Positions 22,600 to 34,739 of a DNA stretch of 64,000 nt are shown piece after piece; position 1 is the first letter of the stretch, and the number at the start of each line of letters is the position of its first letter. The notes under the pieces are model-generated. The model was not told the origin of the DNA. It saw only the letters and a program-made list of their open reading frames with translations, and did no database searches. This DNA comes from Gnetum montanum (Eukaryota > Streptophyta > Gnetopsida > Gnetales > Gnetaceae). Position numbers and translations under genes: made by a program. The stretch is from contig MNCI01006905.1 of NCBI GenBank assembly GCA_015680685.1, forward strand, positions 58,774 to 122,773. Direction: 5' to 3'.

Positions 22600-22830
22600 G
22601 TGTTTTTTAACTTTCATCAAAGTGAACTCCTTAGCAAATAGGGAATGCCTCCAATGCTTGATTTCTTGAAGAATAGCATAAAATCATTCTTATATATGCT
22701 ATATTTTTTCCTTAACTTATCCAACATTTCTATAAAAAAAAAAAGCAATAGTTCTATCTTATTTTGAAAGTACCCACCAATGATAAGTCCACTTGCATCC
22801 ATATCAACCTAAAAAATTTTCTAAAAATAT
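22600..22830 (-). pseudogene. Element B RNase H remnant
   Basis: The frame from 22,802 begins 'MDASGLIIGGYFQ', then 'FFFIEMLDKLRKKYSIYKND'. This is the D-A-S-G-x-x-I-G-x-x-L-x-Q, SEKL...KKYSTYD.E pattern of the RNase H joined to gypsy RT. It removes the RNA strand during reverse transcription. It lies just downstream of RT in sense direction. It is truncated and frameshifted. Confidence 0.75.
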
Positions 22831-22989
22831 AGAATTACAAGCTTTAGTTCATTGGTAATTTTTACTTTTAGTAAGTTATATCTCCTTTATTTTTTATCAT
22901 CCCACATAAAATATTTATTTATTTAGCCAAGCAAACATAGGCTAAGAAATATCACTAAAATTTTTTATGAACCTCTAATAATGACCTAC

Positions 22990-23690
22990 TAAATCAAGGA
23001 ATGGTGTTACCTCCCAAACATTCTTAGGAGTTGGCTAATCTATATTAGTCCTCCTCTTAAGAGCTTCCATCCAAATTTGGTTTTTAAAAATTACATCCCA
23101 AGTATGTGAGCTACCTCTTAAGAAATGAATTTTCTTCACATTGATTACCAAATGTGCCATCAATTTTAAACACACTCTTCTAAAGTGATTCAAGTTCTCC
23201 TCCTCATTAGATCTGTATATTGAAATATCATTAAGAAAGACAATATAATACTTACCAATCAAGTTCTTAATTACATCATGCATCATCCTCATTAATATAG
23301 TAGGTGTGTTCATGAGTCCAAATGGAATGACCAACCACTCAAATAATCCATCTAGTATTTTAAAAGTTCTCTTCCCTTCATCACTAGATTTAATTCTAAT
23401 TTTATGCTAACCACTCTTCAAATTAATTTTTCTAAAAACCTCTACATTGATAAGGCCATCAAGGATATCACCCCTCCATGGAATATGAAACATGTACCTC
23501 ATTTTTATCCTATTCATTTCTCTAGAATTAATGCACATCCTCCATTCCTCATTATCCTTCTTTGAAACAAGAACTATTGAAATTACATAAGATGAAATGG
23601 ATTCCCTCATGAATCCATTTGCAAGTAAATGCTCTACTTGCCTTTGTAATTTTTCTTGTTGATTTGACACCCTCTAGTATGCTCTTTCTT
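22990..23690 (-). pseudogene. Element B reverse transcriptase remnant
   Basis: The first half (23,670-23,407) reads 'LQRQVEHLLANGFMRES', 'SIVLVSKKDNEEWRMCI' and 'INVEVFRKINLKSG'. The second half (23,334-23,035) reads 'MVIPFGLMNTPTILMRMM', 'IGKYYIVFLNDISIY' and 'EEENLNHF'. These are RT motifs from the finger region to the active site. The YxDD box is FLND, so one catalytic aspartate is asparagine. A frameshift separates the halves. The order matches Ty3/gypsy RT closely. Confidence 0.9.
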
Positions 23691-24559
23691 TTAGAATGAT
23701 AGCATCAAGGATTAAATCAATTTAGTATTGTACATTTCTTATTAGTGGAAATTCATCCAATTTCCCCTTGGACATCTTGGAAAATTTCTCCTTCAAGCCT
23801 AGTACACATATTGAAAGTTCTACCTACACATCATCATCATTAGAAGCAACTGTTAATAAAACAACAAATCAAAACTAGTTTCATCATGTTCCTTAATGTA
23901 TTCCTTCTCTTCTAGAATGATTAAGAAAGAATTAGGTAAGCTTTGTTACCTCAATTTTTCCACTATCATAGAAATCAATTCATAAATTCCATCAAGTCTT
24001 TTTATACTCCATACATTTCTTACTTCATTAAATTAAGTACCATTGTTAGAATTCCAAGGCCTAATAATAATTACTTTAGTAGAATCAATTGGAAACACAT
24101 CACATCTCAAAACATCATGAAAACTCCCAATTTTATATTTTAAAACATATTTCTCTCTCACCTATTGAGAGTAATCTCTTCACAACCAATGTATTTTAGA
24201 GGGCTTTGGATAAGGATTAGATACCAAACCAAATCTAGAAACTATCCTAGATGAAATGAAATTTTCTTAGGCTCTCCCATTAATCAAAAAACAAATTAGT
24301 TCCTCACTAATTAAACATTTACCCCAATTCAAAATAATAATTTTTTATCAAGAAGGTCTTCTCTTTTCTTATTCCCCATAAATTCACAAGAATTTAATTC
24401 AAAAACTTTCTCAATATTGAAAGCCTTGAGAAGTCGATATTTCCATTACTTATATCATCATTTTTCACACTTGAATCACTAAATCTTGGATAAGCTACTA
24501 CCTTGATCCTTTTCTCTCTTACCTTAGTCCTTGTTGCATTTATCCTTCTCATCATCTTT

Positions 24560-25290
24560 CTCTAAAATCGTGTTATGGCTACCATTTTTTTCTTTAGATT
24601 TGAACTTAGATCCCTTCTCAAATTTGGATTTCTTATCCTTTTCTATGAAGGCTTATTTGTTCATGTTTCCATATCCACTTAGTTTATTTTCTATCTTCAA
24701 TGCTAAATCAAAAGCCTCATCAAGACTTTTTGACTCATAAAATGATAATTTTGTTGATACATCATTTTGAAACATCCTAAAAAGATTGAAGTTTATTCAT
24801 GCTCCTCCAAGTTCACCTTAGCTTGATGGAATAGTTTACAAAATTTGATGTATAAATCCTTGACATTTTTGTTACCTTTCATTAGGGAATTCAACCACAT
24901 AATAGTCTCTTATCTTTGCATGATGAGACTTTTCAAATCTCCTCCTCAACCTATATTTCATCAAATTTCAATCTTTGATAGGTTGAGCATTTTTTTTATT
25001 TCATAAGCTTGGGACTCTTTTCCCAACAAGTAGAGGTCATACCTTCTAATTTGAATTTGGAAATAGGTACCCTTAATTAATTTGGTACCTCTTCCAACTT
25101 AGAATGCTTGTCAAGTACCTTTATCCAACTTGATAAAGAATTTATGCCATTTGCATTGTTAAAAGTCTTCAATTCTACATATGAAAATCTAGCAGCATTT
25201 CTAAATGCTCTAGTAAGCCTTGCTTCATCTTCATCATCTAACTTAGCATGAGCATAGGTTGTGTCCATTGATGGAGCTCTTGGAACTTTA
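24560..25290 (-). pseudogene. Element B gag remnant
   Basis: From 25,268 the minus frame gives 'KLDDEDEARLTRAFRNAA' and 'SLSSWIKVLDKHSKLEE', the N-terminal part of a Ty3/gypsy capsid ('F.G....WI...E.YF...'). A second block, about 24,900-24,650, gives 'WLNSLMKGNKNVKDLYIKF', then 'LLIALKIENKLSGYGN' and a lysine-rich tail. This matches the 'SV.DYt.eF', 'A...A..vE.K' part of capsid. The frame is broken between them. A zinc knuckle and the protease between gag and RT were not recognised. Confidence 0.6.
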
Positions 25291-25618
25291 ATCTAAGTGA
25301 TTTTCTTCCATTGGATTCCTTGCCTAATGTATCCTAATGCTCTCATAGTTAGAATATTCTTCCTTATTGCCTTCACTTGGCTAAGAATCTTCTTCATCAT
25401 TATTCAAAAATGAATTCTCATTATCTTTATGTGTTGAAATATAAATGGAACTTGCATTTGTATCTATCTTGGAGTTAATCTCATCCAATTGATTAACTAT
25501 CAGTTAAAAGGTAGACTTCATGCTCTTCATGTCTCTATCTAGGATTTGAATTATATTCTTATTAGGTTTCATCTAAATTTGACAAAAATCCACAACCAAA
25601 TTATTAAATAATAATCAA

Positions 25619-25636
25619 CCTAATTCTATAATACCA
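25619..25636 (-). other. Element B primer-binding site, Met type, decayed
   Basis: The minus strand reads TGGTATTATAGAATTAGG. It resembles the initiator-Met site TGGTATCAGAGC and is followed by leader sequence typical of Ty3/gypsy. It is about 75 bp from the LTR start I can align, so either the LTR extends to about 25,640 or some leader intervenes. Confidence 0.45.
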
Positions 25637-25712
25637 ATAACATTGGAGGAGGTTTACTTCTATTAATTTAACTTTTAAATTTCACTAAATTTGAATGGTT
25701 TGAAAGATAGTA

Positions 25713-26502
25713 TGCTAAAAACAAAAAAACTAGATATTTTTATTAATAAAAGAAGATTATAATTTGTATTTTTACAACCTATAATTCAATTAAATCATAG
25801 TTAGTCACCCATATTGTAGAGAATGAGGCTCTACAATCATAAAATCATTGTCATTAATGTAAGGCACAACAAGAGAATGTCTTCCATAACTCAAGATTAG
25901 AATCTCAACATAAAAGTAAGAACACAAGAAGTAGAGGCCAAACACATATACAATCAACCTTAAGTTGCAACCATAATGATGCACTCACTCAATGGGCTCT
26001 CATGATATCTCTTGCTAACCTCATCAAATCTCATGACACATTAAAACAAGAAACAACATTAATATTTATTGTAAAAACCAAGATAAGAATTCTAGAAATA
26101 TTTTTCCAAGCTTAATTTGAAGCCTCGTAATTATTTTCATCTTTTTTTCTCTTGTTCAACTATTTTCCAATTTGGAATAGTTGATTCAAAAGTTTCCCCT
26201 AGTCATACAGGTCATCTCTGGCTTTCTTGGAATATCTTCTACCAAAGTACACTAATTAGAAAAATTATCTCTATTTGGTGGGAGATGTCTCCTTGGAAGC
26301 TAAGATGCCTCTTGTCAAGAAGAGATGTATCTTATCTTCTAATAGGATGAGACATTTCCTCATCTTGCTAGATGTATCCTCTACACTTTCAAATATTGCC
26401 CAATATGTCTCCTAGATCTCCCAAATGTCTTTGTTAAGTCTATAAACTTGTAAAAATAATCTATAGAGTAGAGAAAAGAAAACCAGAAGAGATGGTCCTA
26501 CA
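25713..26502 (-). repeat. Element B 5' LTR
   Basis: Partner of 20,187-20,947. Ends TCCTACA on the plus strand, that is, starts TGTAGGA in element sense. The inner end is uncertain by up to 75 bp (see the primer site). No gene inside. Confidence 0.75.
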
Positions 26503-27690
26503 CCAAAGTCCCATCTAAAACTGAAAAACACTTGGTTGTATCTAAGTCATCCCTTATCAAAGAAATGAAATCCACATTGTCCATTCTATAAATTGGTACT
26601 CCATGATTTATATTTTTATTTTGAGATTAATAAATAATAGTGGTGACTTGTGCACAATTTATGCTATGATTTTGTTATTTCTATGAATTCATAAGTGTAG
26701 GGGAGTAATTCCATCAATTCTTATGAATATACAATGCTTTATAACTAACCATCATGAAAGATTATACAATTCATAAATCATAGATAACACTCATTGAATT
26801 CATGAGAAACAACAAATAATGTTATAAAACTAATGCTTTAACATTAGTATTAGAATATAATTGTAACATGATGCAAAATCATTAGTATTTTAGCTATCCA
26901 AGATTATTCATAATTACTTGTAAATGAGACATAACAAAAGGACATGACTTATCATGCAAACCGTTACAATTCAATTCATGGAACATAAGTAGTGATCAAT
27001 TAGTTATGAAAAAGTAAAGTAGAGAACAAGAGATGTGGTAAGAAACAACAAGAGGATCAAGAATATAGTATGTTCAAGTAACAATGAATCATAAGAAAAG
27101 ATACTAGATGTAGGATTGCACAATAGAAATATAAAAGAAATCATAAAAAACCTAAAATATATGTCCAAAGTAAGAATGCATTTAGTACTAAGAAATTTAA
27201 TGAAATAGAGAAGTCATTATGATCCATAGATTCCTAATGATCATTAAAGAAAATAAAAGGTTATCAAGTTATGCATAAAATAAAGAAGTAAAGATTAGAT
27301 CCCATTTCCTAAATAGAATAAGAAGATCCAGGGTGATTTATTCGCAATCTAGTCTAGTTTCCTAAAGAAGAAGAGAAGACCATCTATACATCTACTACAA
27401 CTCAACCATCTAGTCATCCTTTTCTATCATCTCAAACGAGGATTTTTATCCATAGTTACCATATCAATGAATCACATCCAAGAAAATAAAAATAAAATAT
27501 TGCTAATGCACCTAATAAGTCTCATAAAACTCAAAAGAAGGTTTCTTTCCAGTAACATTAGGAACTTACTTCTTCAAGTGGCCTTCCATCCACATCCAAT
27601 TCCATATAGCCTATTATGTTGACACTTGCTTCACAAACATCTCAAATAGTGGATAATAAAGTTTTGTAAAAAATTACTATTATTATCCAT
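26503..27690. other. Element A sequence downstream of B insertion, gene-free
   Basis: Very AT-rich, with no recognised domain. By position it is the continuation of element A between its gag side and its protease. Confidence 0.35.
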
Positions 27691-28260
27691 TTTAAGAGAA
27701 CTAACTCAAACTTGTGTGATCTCATAACAGTCTCTAAAGAGCATCATGCTTCTTTGTATAATGTTCTTAAGAGAGTTATGATTCCGAATGGTATTTCTAC
27801 TCAAATAGAAGCTATCTCATCCTTCCTTCAAGTTCTTTACTATGGATTAGAGAATTTAAAATTTTATGATGATACCATTAAAATTGACTTAAAGACTAGA
27901 GATATTTGTTAGCTACCAATAGAAATCACCATCAAAGTATCATTTGATGTTGCAATTCCATTGATACATGTTAATGATGGCACTAGGTCTAATGTGATCA
28001 CATGGGTTGTTATTAAGCATCTCAGTCTTCATGATCAGGTAACATTCAATGAAACCTATACAAACATCATTTTCTTTAATGGTACATGAGTAGAAATTAT
28101 AGGTTTCGTTAGGTTGCCATTTATAGTAGGCAATTCTATGTAATTTGAAGCTTTCTTTATGATCATATGTGAGTGTACTAGGATAAATGAAATATTAGAA
28201 CATCCTTGGCTAACTTACATCATGCGATTTCATCCCCTATACATAAGAAAATATATATTT
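27690..28260 (+). pseudogene. Element A retropepsin region (Tat-lineage-like)
   Basis: Frame 1 reads 'SKEHHASLYNVLKRVMIP', then 'IPLIHVNDGTRSNVITWVVI', 'FNGT', 'IIGFVRLPFIVGNS' and 'NEILEHPWLTYIMRFHP'. The order (an upstream 'S.EHR.aLl..L' block, an active-site block, 'FDG', 'LLGRPWI...G..PS.LHQ') is that of proteases of Tat-type plant elements. The active site is damaged (NDG in place of an aspartate-led triplet, and 'LEHPWL' for LGRPWI). A few stops interrupt it. Coding-like sequence continues to about 28,560 ('YQLNDEPYNIKIEHVGK'). No RT follows. Confidence 0.65.
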
Positions 28261-28569
28261 TTAAGACTCTAAGATAATCATTTCTAGTAATACTCAAATT
28301 CCAAAAATCTCTTACTTAGATCATGAGGCACAACCTTATCAACTTAATGATGAACCATACAATATCAAAATTGAGCATGTAGGTAAAACTACAGTCACTT
28401 CCTCCTTTAAAACCTCTATTGATACTAAGGATTTGGTAGACCTAAATGATAATTCTATCTTTTATATCAATTTTATTAACTTAGGCTTTAGAGAATTCAA
28501 TATCTTTGCCAACAAGGAAAATACCTTAACTTATCATTCTTACATAACTTCTTATAATTTTATCATTAA

Positions 28570-30590
28570 TACAATAATATTATATACATAAAATTTGTAG
28601 GAAACTCTTGTTTTTTATCATATATTTTAAGTTGTGAAGATCTACTAACACTTGTTAGAAATAATGTAAAATTTCTAAGCTAGTATTTATTATGTTATTT
28701 TCTACTTTTTTCTATATCTTTATTACTTACCATTAGCTAAGGATGTTAAATGATAAGTAATAATACAACCTCTATGTACTGCATCATTTTTATAACTATT
28801 ATTTCACATAATAATATTTAACATGAAATGACATGAAAATAAATTTTGTTACTTTAAAAGTTGGTACAATTGTTGGACATCATAAAAATTAATATCATGC
28901 AATATTTCTAACATCATGTATACTTAAAATTTTATATAGAATAATCAACTCTTTGTGTCAAACACAGTTGATGTGCAATATTGATAGTAGATGTCAGACT
29001 TTATAAAATTTTTATTTTTCTTTGTTTCCAATAGCTTCTTCCTTCTACTCCTCCTCATCAATTTACATGGAATTAGTTCTATTGCTAGTCCTTATCTGCT
29101 CTTTCTAGGAACTACACATAAAACTAAGAAAAATAAATAGAAAGTTAGCCTTCTTTTTCATTATATACAAAATCAAAAGAAACTAATTTTTGAAGAATGT
29201 AATGGTTACTTTGAATGTCCATGTACATTTTTAAAATCATTTTTTCTATCTCCTCTAAGATTAGGTTGGATGTATCTAAGCTATCAAATGCTCAGCTTGG
29301 GATTTTTAATAGAATTTTAGCCCACTCATGATATCATCATCATCCCCTTTCTCTATAGGATTCTCTTATGAGTCTTATTTTTGTTTTGTTGGTGCAAGCA
29401 CCACTACATTGTTTGTAAAATCCTAAAATAACTCTTCTAGCTTCATCTATTAAATAAACAAACTTCTTACTTTCTTATCTATATATAAACTTTTATTTTC
29501 CTTCAACAATATTTGGTACTCTTACTTGTACCCTTAATTATTATTCTAATGCTTTCTACCCCATCTTTTCCATGCTATCATGAAATTCCTCAATATCATA
29601 AAGCATGTCATAGCCAATGTAGACCTTTTATATTTTGAAACATCACCAAGGAAATGCATGTTGCAATACTTTTGGCATTGTAACCTTCATCCCTACACTA
29701 GAGGATACAATTTCATTATAAAAATTGTAAGGTTCGTAGGCCATGAGCTACAATTTCACATATCTTAAATTTTTGGGATAGAAAAATGCCCCATAAGTTG
29801 TTATAGCCTCATTTCCCAAGTAGAAAAAGTCATGTCATCTCTATATTTGGGCTTGGAAAGGCTAAAAATGCCTTGTGAGTTGCCAAATTTGGCATTTTCA
29901 TGGGTTTTACATGGGCCATAACCTCAAGTACACTAGAACTACCTACACCCAATGTTTGGGTTGTTGGGTTTTCATTTTCCCAGCTATGGCCAATGTAGTT
30001 CTCATAACCTTCAATGTGGATGCCACAAATCTGGCATTGGAGTTGTGGGATTTCTACTTTTTCACAAAATCCAAGATTGGAGAGGTTGGGGTTTTTTTTT
30101 TTCTAGCAAACCCAACGTTCCTCCAACAATTCCAACATTGTTTGCTCAATTCCAACATGGTTCCATGATGCTAGCTTTGTTCCCATGAGGCAAACATAGA
30201 TGGGTGAAGCCACCATAGTTAGAAAAGTTTGTTTACTATTTATGGTATCCAACATGGTTTTGGTGGCTTGGGTGCATCAAAAATTTCCATAAATGAAAGA
30301 CTACATTAAAAATAATGGCCTACCATACCTACAAATCAAACCAACCTATTAGTAATCATGGCAAAAATTTGTAGCACCAAAACTAGCAACCATGTGACTT
30401 ATAAGAATAAATTTCAAACACTTTGGATAGGTTTCATACTTCTTCAATTGGACAACCTTGGCAACCTTGAGCAATTGAGACCTTTGGCATTTTTTAAGAC
30501 TTTTGGAGCAAACTAGCAAATACCTAGGCATTAGAGACTCTTAGTGTAGTTCCATTGCAACAAAAGCTGAACACCTCATTTACCCTCTAT
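28570..30590. other. Gene-free DNA between element A and element C
   Basis: 28,570-29,800 is plain AT-rich sequence. 29,800-30,240 is richer in G and C, with recurring 'tttggcat' and 'catgggccata' phrases; its two overlapping ORFs (29,875-30,188) have no family resemblance. This part may be the outer portion of another old LTR that element C entered. Confidence 0.3.
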
Positions 30591-31439
30591 TGTCATATTT
30601 ACACCATTTTTATGGAGTAGATCTTATGAGATAAGATTAAGAAATGAAATTTTTCAATTTAGCCTATTGAAGATGATTGGAAAATGAGAGTTAAATGATG
30701 AGAACTATGCTGGAGAAAGGTGTTAAAGGAAAAGTGCTCTTTATATGCAAGGTGTGCACATTTTGAGTTCATAACTCCAAAAGCATGGAATTAATGGAAG
30801 ATTAGTAAGGTGTTTCCAGCCTAAGTTATGAAGAAATTGTGGTTTTCCCATGTATAATGGTAGAGCTGAAGTTTGGAAATTACAAAATAGTTGATTTGCA
30901 GTTGTATCTCCATTGGTTCTTACATTATGTTAGTTTATCAATATATTAGTTTTAGTATAGTGGTAAATTGGATGTTCCAAAGAATGATAAAATTAAGTGG
31001 ATAAATTTGTGCATTCATTTTTCCTCGAAATATGCAAGAAACTCTATGAAAAATTGATAAATAAATCCATCACCTAAAAATCCATTGTTATGCTATACAT
31101 TCATACAATTAATTATGTCATATTTCAATCTATGGTTGTTTTCAAATTGTGGAAAAAAATTATGTTGCAGAGCTAAGAATCCCAAAAAAAAAAACAAGGG
31201 AAAAACATCTAGTTCAAGGGCTTAGCAACATTTGATGAATGTTGGCAAAGCAAGACCATAATTTCAACACAAAGCTAACAATATTCTTGTTAAATGGTAT
31301 TGAAAATAATTAACAAAATTGCCTAAAAATTCATTGTTATTCTAGAAGAGAAGTCCTTGCCATAAAAGAAATTATGGTAATACGAAATGTACCAACAAAT
31401 AAATGAAAATTCAAAATTTCTAGAAGAAAACAAGCCCAA

Positions 31440-32010
31440 TAACTAGGCAAAGGAGAAGATCTATATGAAATTGGTATTCCAAAGAGAATGATCATGCCAA
31501 ACCTACAGGCATCAATAATTTGGCATTAAGAAAAGGCCCTAAGGTAGTGGCTACTAAATATTGGAAAACTGCAAGTTTAGAAACACTAAATGAAGGGTAT
31601 TCATCATGAAATTTTTTTACAATAGCACCAGAAATTTGGAAGGTAGATCCTCTCCTACCACCTACACATGAGTTCCACTTCATAGGGGGTCATGCGATTG
31701 TAGGGCATCAACACAATGAAACTAGAACAAGGCTTAAATTTGTGATTTCTTCTCTATGAAGGAGGTAGTAGTTACAAATTAGCACCAAGAGATAATGAGT
31801 GTAGAGACAAAGGATGACATCAGTGGGAATGCCATGCATAAACCATAGCAATAGGATTCAGAAGAATGGAATGCATGACACATAAGGAATGTGTGTGATG
31901 GAGGTAGCACCATAGTGGGCATGATAGCCATGAAGACAAACATCAATATGAGGCACATCAGGTACCAACCATGTATATTAAGGTCACATGACCTTAATAA
32001 TAATTTAATT
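31440..32010 (-). other. Antisense coding-like stretch inside C 5' LTR
   Basis: On the minus strand, fragments 'FHDEYPSFSV', 'FQYLVATTLGPF' and, further upstream, 'HIPYVSCIPFF' recur in the 3' LTR as 'CHDEYPLFRV', 'FQYLVASTLGPF' and 'HVPYVSYIPCF' (40,510-41,060). Identity between LTRs is expected from LTR origin, so this alone does not prove coding. I recognise no family. Confidence 0.25.
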
Positions 32011-32336
32011 TTAAAACAAAATAAAATTATCACAAAGAAAAAAAACTAAGATTTATTTAAATTATGGTTTCAAAATGGAAGAAGTTATAATCATTTAATA
32101 AATATAATTTTACTTTTTAGGAATTAAAAATTTTTAATGGAAGTTATAATTTCCCATGAAAGTTATAAATACATCTCCTTGATATTTGTAAGGTTGTAAC
32201 TGCTAAGAAGACACTTGCAACTATGGCTTATTTTTCTCATAAAAGTTATAACTTCTTAAAGAAGTTATGAATACATTACCTAGATACTTGTAATACCCTT
32301 AACTTATCATGATTATTGTAACTACCCTAAGGTTAC

Positions 32337-32344
32337 TATAAAAG
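32337..32344 (+). promoter_or_regulatory. TATA box in C 5' LTR
   Basis: TATAAAAG followed by 'ggcc', kept in the other LTR at 41,460-41,467. It is the likely element promoter. Confidence 0.6.
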
Positions 32345-33028
32345 GGCCTTAAAAGGTACAATTAAAGAGGGGATATTTGGGGGGAAAGCAACTTTGAAGA
32401 ATATTAAAGATTTCTTGTAAAACATGGCTTGTTAAAGATATCAATTCAACTAGTTTATTATAATCCTATGAGTTCATTCCTTCCCATTTTGTTTTAGTTA
32501 CTTAGTTAATGGTTTAGTAGTATCATGCTTGGCATCTAATTTTTGTAGGATTCCATTAAGGTTTAGCATATAAGAGCTTATGTTGTAGAAAAGCATCTTG
32601 AGCAATTTACTAGTACTGTCTTAGAGAAATTGCCTATTTAAGTTTTGGGAATCTAGAAAATCTTTAATATTTTGAGATGACTAAAATAGCTTCATTGTTT
32701 GAAACTGCATTACCTTAGTATTTCAATCATGAAATCGTCAAATTTTTCTAAAGGCTCTATTGATGCAATTTTTGACAACTATTAACTAGTCCAAATAGGA
32801 GCTCGTACTTTGTCATTTATGTAGCATTTTTGGTAATGTAATAAGATTATCTTTCACAAAATTTCTTGTTAAGCTCAAAGGGTTTGGATAATTAGAATAG
32901 CTTTATTGTGAAGTGTTTCCTCATGTCAATTTATCTTGCTTAAATGTTTGAGATACAACACAAATTTACTTTCTTTTCATTTCGCTTTCTAAGTCCATTG
33001 AATCTCACTCTATTTCTAGTTTTCTTGT

Positions 33029-33720
33029 GAAATTTTATTTGTTACAAGTAATGTACTATATAGACTATATAGACTAAGTGATTGGAAAAAATAGGAACCT
33101 TCAACAACTCATAGTATTTGACAAAGTTAACTAAATTTCTTTTATGATAGTCAATTACAATTTTATATACAACCCAACCATTTCAACGTTCACAACAACA
33201 AACAATTACTCATGTTTAGCTCATTTCATAACCACTAAGTTTATTTGGAGCTATCTAGTCCTTGGTGTTTCTAGAGATCAACAAGCATCTAAACCCTATT
33301 TGAAGAACACCTTCACATCTNGCTTTCTAAGTCCATTGAATCTCACTCTATTTCTAGTTTTCTTGTGAAATTTTATTTCTAGGGAAAATTAGGAGTAGAT
33401 AAGCAAAAGTGTGCTCAAGAATATTTGTGAAATTTTATTTGTTACAAGTAATGTACTATATAGACTATATAGACTAAGTGATTGGAAAAAATAGGAACCT
33501 TCAACAACTCATAGTATTTGACAAAGTTAACTAAATTTCTTTTATGATAGTCAATTACAATTTTATATACAACCCAACCATTTCAACGTTCACAACAACA
33601 AACAATTACTCATGTTTAGCTCATTTCATAACCACTAAGTTTATTTGGAGCTATCTAGTCCTTGGTGTTTCTAGAGATCAACAAGCATCTAAACCCTATT
33701 TGAAGAACACCTTCACATCT
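33029..33720 (+). other. Exact duplication around a single N (probable misassembly)
   Basis: Sequence before 33,320 and sequence before 33,720 are identical for about 290 bp at a 400-bp offset, and 33,321 is an N. The stretch after the N repeats sequence near 32,975. This is what results when two overlapping contig ends are placed side by side instead of merged. The left copy also lacks about 60 bp present in the right copy between two 'tgtgaaattttattt' repeats. Confidence 0.8.
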
Positions 33721-33721
33721 T

Positions 33722-34730
33722 GTGAAGCTAGTAATGAGATTGGAGATCTCTAACGTTGGCGATCCCAAATGGTCACAGACAATTCTTTTGATGGTAGAAG
33801 GAGGGAAAAACATTGGTTACCTAAATGCATTACATTCAAACAGATCAATAATAATACAATTAAAAAAACAACTGAATTTGAATCATGAAGAAATTATTAC
33901 AACTCATAAAAGAGAAGAGAAATTATAATTCCTATGCAATATTTTGCTCAACTAAAAGCATTACTGAGGTTATCCCGTATTAAGACAAAGAAAGAGTATG
34001 AAATTAAAGAATATGAAAAAGGATAATTAATGAGAGACTTGTCCAGCAAAGTAGTGAAATTAGAAAAAGCTTTGGCAAAACTTAAAATCAAGAAAGAAAA
34101 GAAAAATAGAAAATATAAGCATCAAGATACTAAGTTAGTAGAAGATGAGGATGAAAATAATCTTGTTGTGTCTAACTTCCTTGATATTGAATCAAATAAT
34201 GAGCTATATCTAGTGTTCATTATGCAAGAAAATCTTCTGACAATGGATCTAGTGATACCTCTTCCCCATCAAGTTCTAAAGAGGATATATCATTAGATGA
34301 AGAGTGTACTAACAATGAAGAAAATGGAAATAATCTTCAATACAAAGAAAGGTTAACTACTTATAGATCTCCAAACATCATTTTTTATCTGTCTACTAAG
34401 GTAAAGGCTTTTGAACCAAGTATAAGAGAGAAAAATAAAAATAAAGAAGATCAAGTAGAATAAAGTACTCAAAGTTTGTCTTTTAATAAATGGTTTAAGA
34501 GACCAAGCTTTTATGGAGATGGAGATTATAATCTAATTGAAGATCTTAAACATGTCAAGGCTAATATTATCATATCTTAATGGTTATAGATAGGAGATCA
34601 GCAAAGAAAAACTTTAGAGTTCATTAAAGGTAAAAAAAGAGTTGGAGAGTTAGAGTTAAGTTATGTGTCTAACATTAATAAGACAAAAAAAACTAACTAT
34701 GATTGTACTCATGGTAAATAAGATCCTTCT
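33722..34730 (+). pseudogene. Element C gag-side ORFs with coiled coil
   Basis: ORF fragments at 33,722-33,928 and 34,030-34,296 and broken frames to 34,730. The second begins 'MRDLSSKVVKLEKALAKLKI', strongly predicted-looking coiled coil, followed by an acidic stretch. A later block reads 'FNKWFKRPSFYGDGDYNLIE'. No capsid motif or zinc knuckle was seen. The call as gag side rests on the position between LTR and protease. Part of gag may be deleted, as only about 1 kb is present. Confidence 0.45.
33757..33774 (+). other. Element C primer-binding-site candidate
   Basis: TGGCGATCCCAAATGGTC lies about 40 bp after the alignable LTR end. It resembles the TGGCGACTCC-type site used by Ogre/Tat-like elements (Arg tRNA), with changes. 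The distance from the LTR end is odd unless the LTR extends further. Confidence 0.4.
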
Positions 34731-34739
34731 TTTATATTG

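Larger units (their letters stand above)
20187..26502 (-). mobile_element. Element B: complete but decayed Ty3/gypsy element (chromovirus-like)
   Basis: Two direct repeats, 20,187-20,947 and about 25,713-26,502, bound a minus-strand gag, RT, RNase H, integrase series. In element sense the LTRs start TGTAGG and a purine-rich tract precedes the 3' LTR. A Met-type primer site lies near 25,636. The integrase C-terminal block ('KKMAPFRIKVKINDN') and Met primer fit the chromovirus branch of Ty3/gypsy. All domains carry stops or frameshifts. B is nested in element A, so it is younger than A. Confidence 0.85.
30591..33717 (+). repeat. Element C 5' LTR (contains assembly duplication)
   Basis: Aligns with 39,684-42,552 from 'TGTCATATTTACACC' onward, for example 'gagataagattaagaaatgaaa' in both copies. 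TATAAAAG at 32,337. The apparent length of 3.1 kb is inflated by a duplicated block joined at the N at 33,321. The end could be up to 40 bp further right, next to the primer site. Confidence 0.8.

Noticed and set aside
23943-24740. Plus-strand ORFs within element B
   Set aside because: Antisense shadows of the decayed gag-protease region, with no motif of their own.
29875-30188. Two overlapping plus-strand ORFs of 78-97 codons
   Set aside because: Overlapping frames of equal length, no motif, and in sequence built from short repeats.
33144-33753. Two near-identical ORFs in the C 5' LTR
   Set aside because: They are the same sequence duplicated by the probable misassembly at 33,321, not a gene pair.
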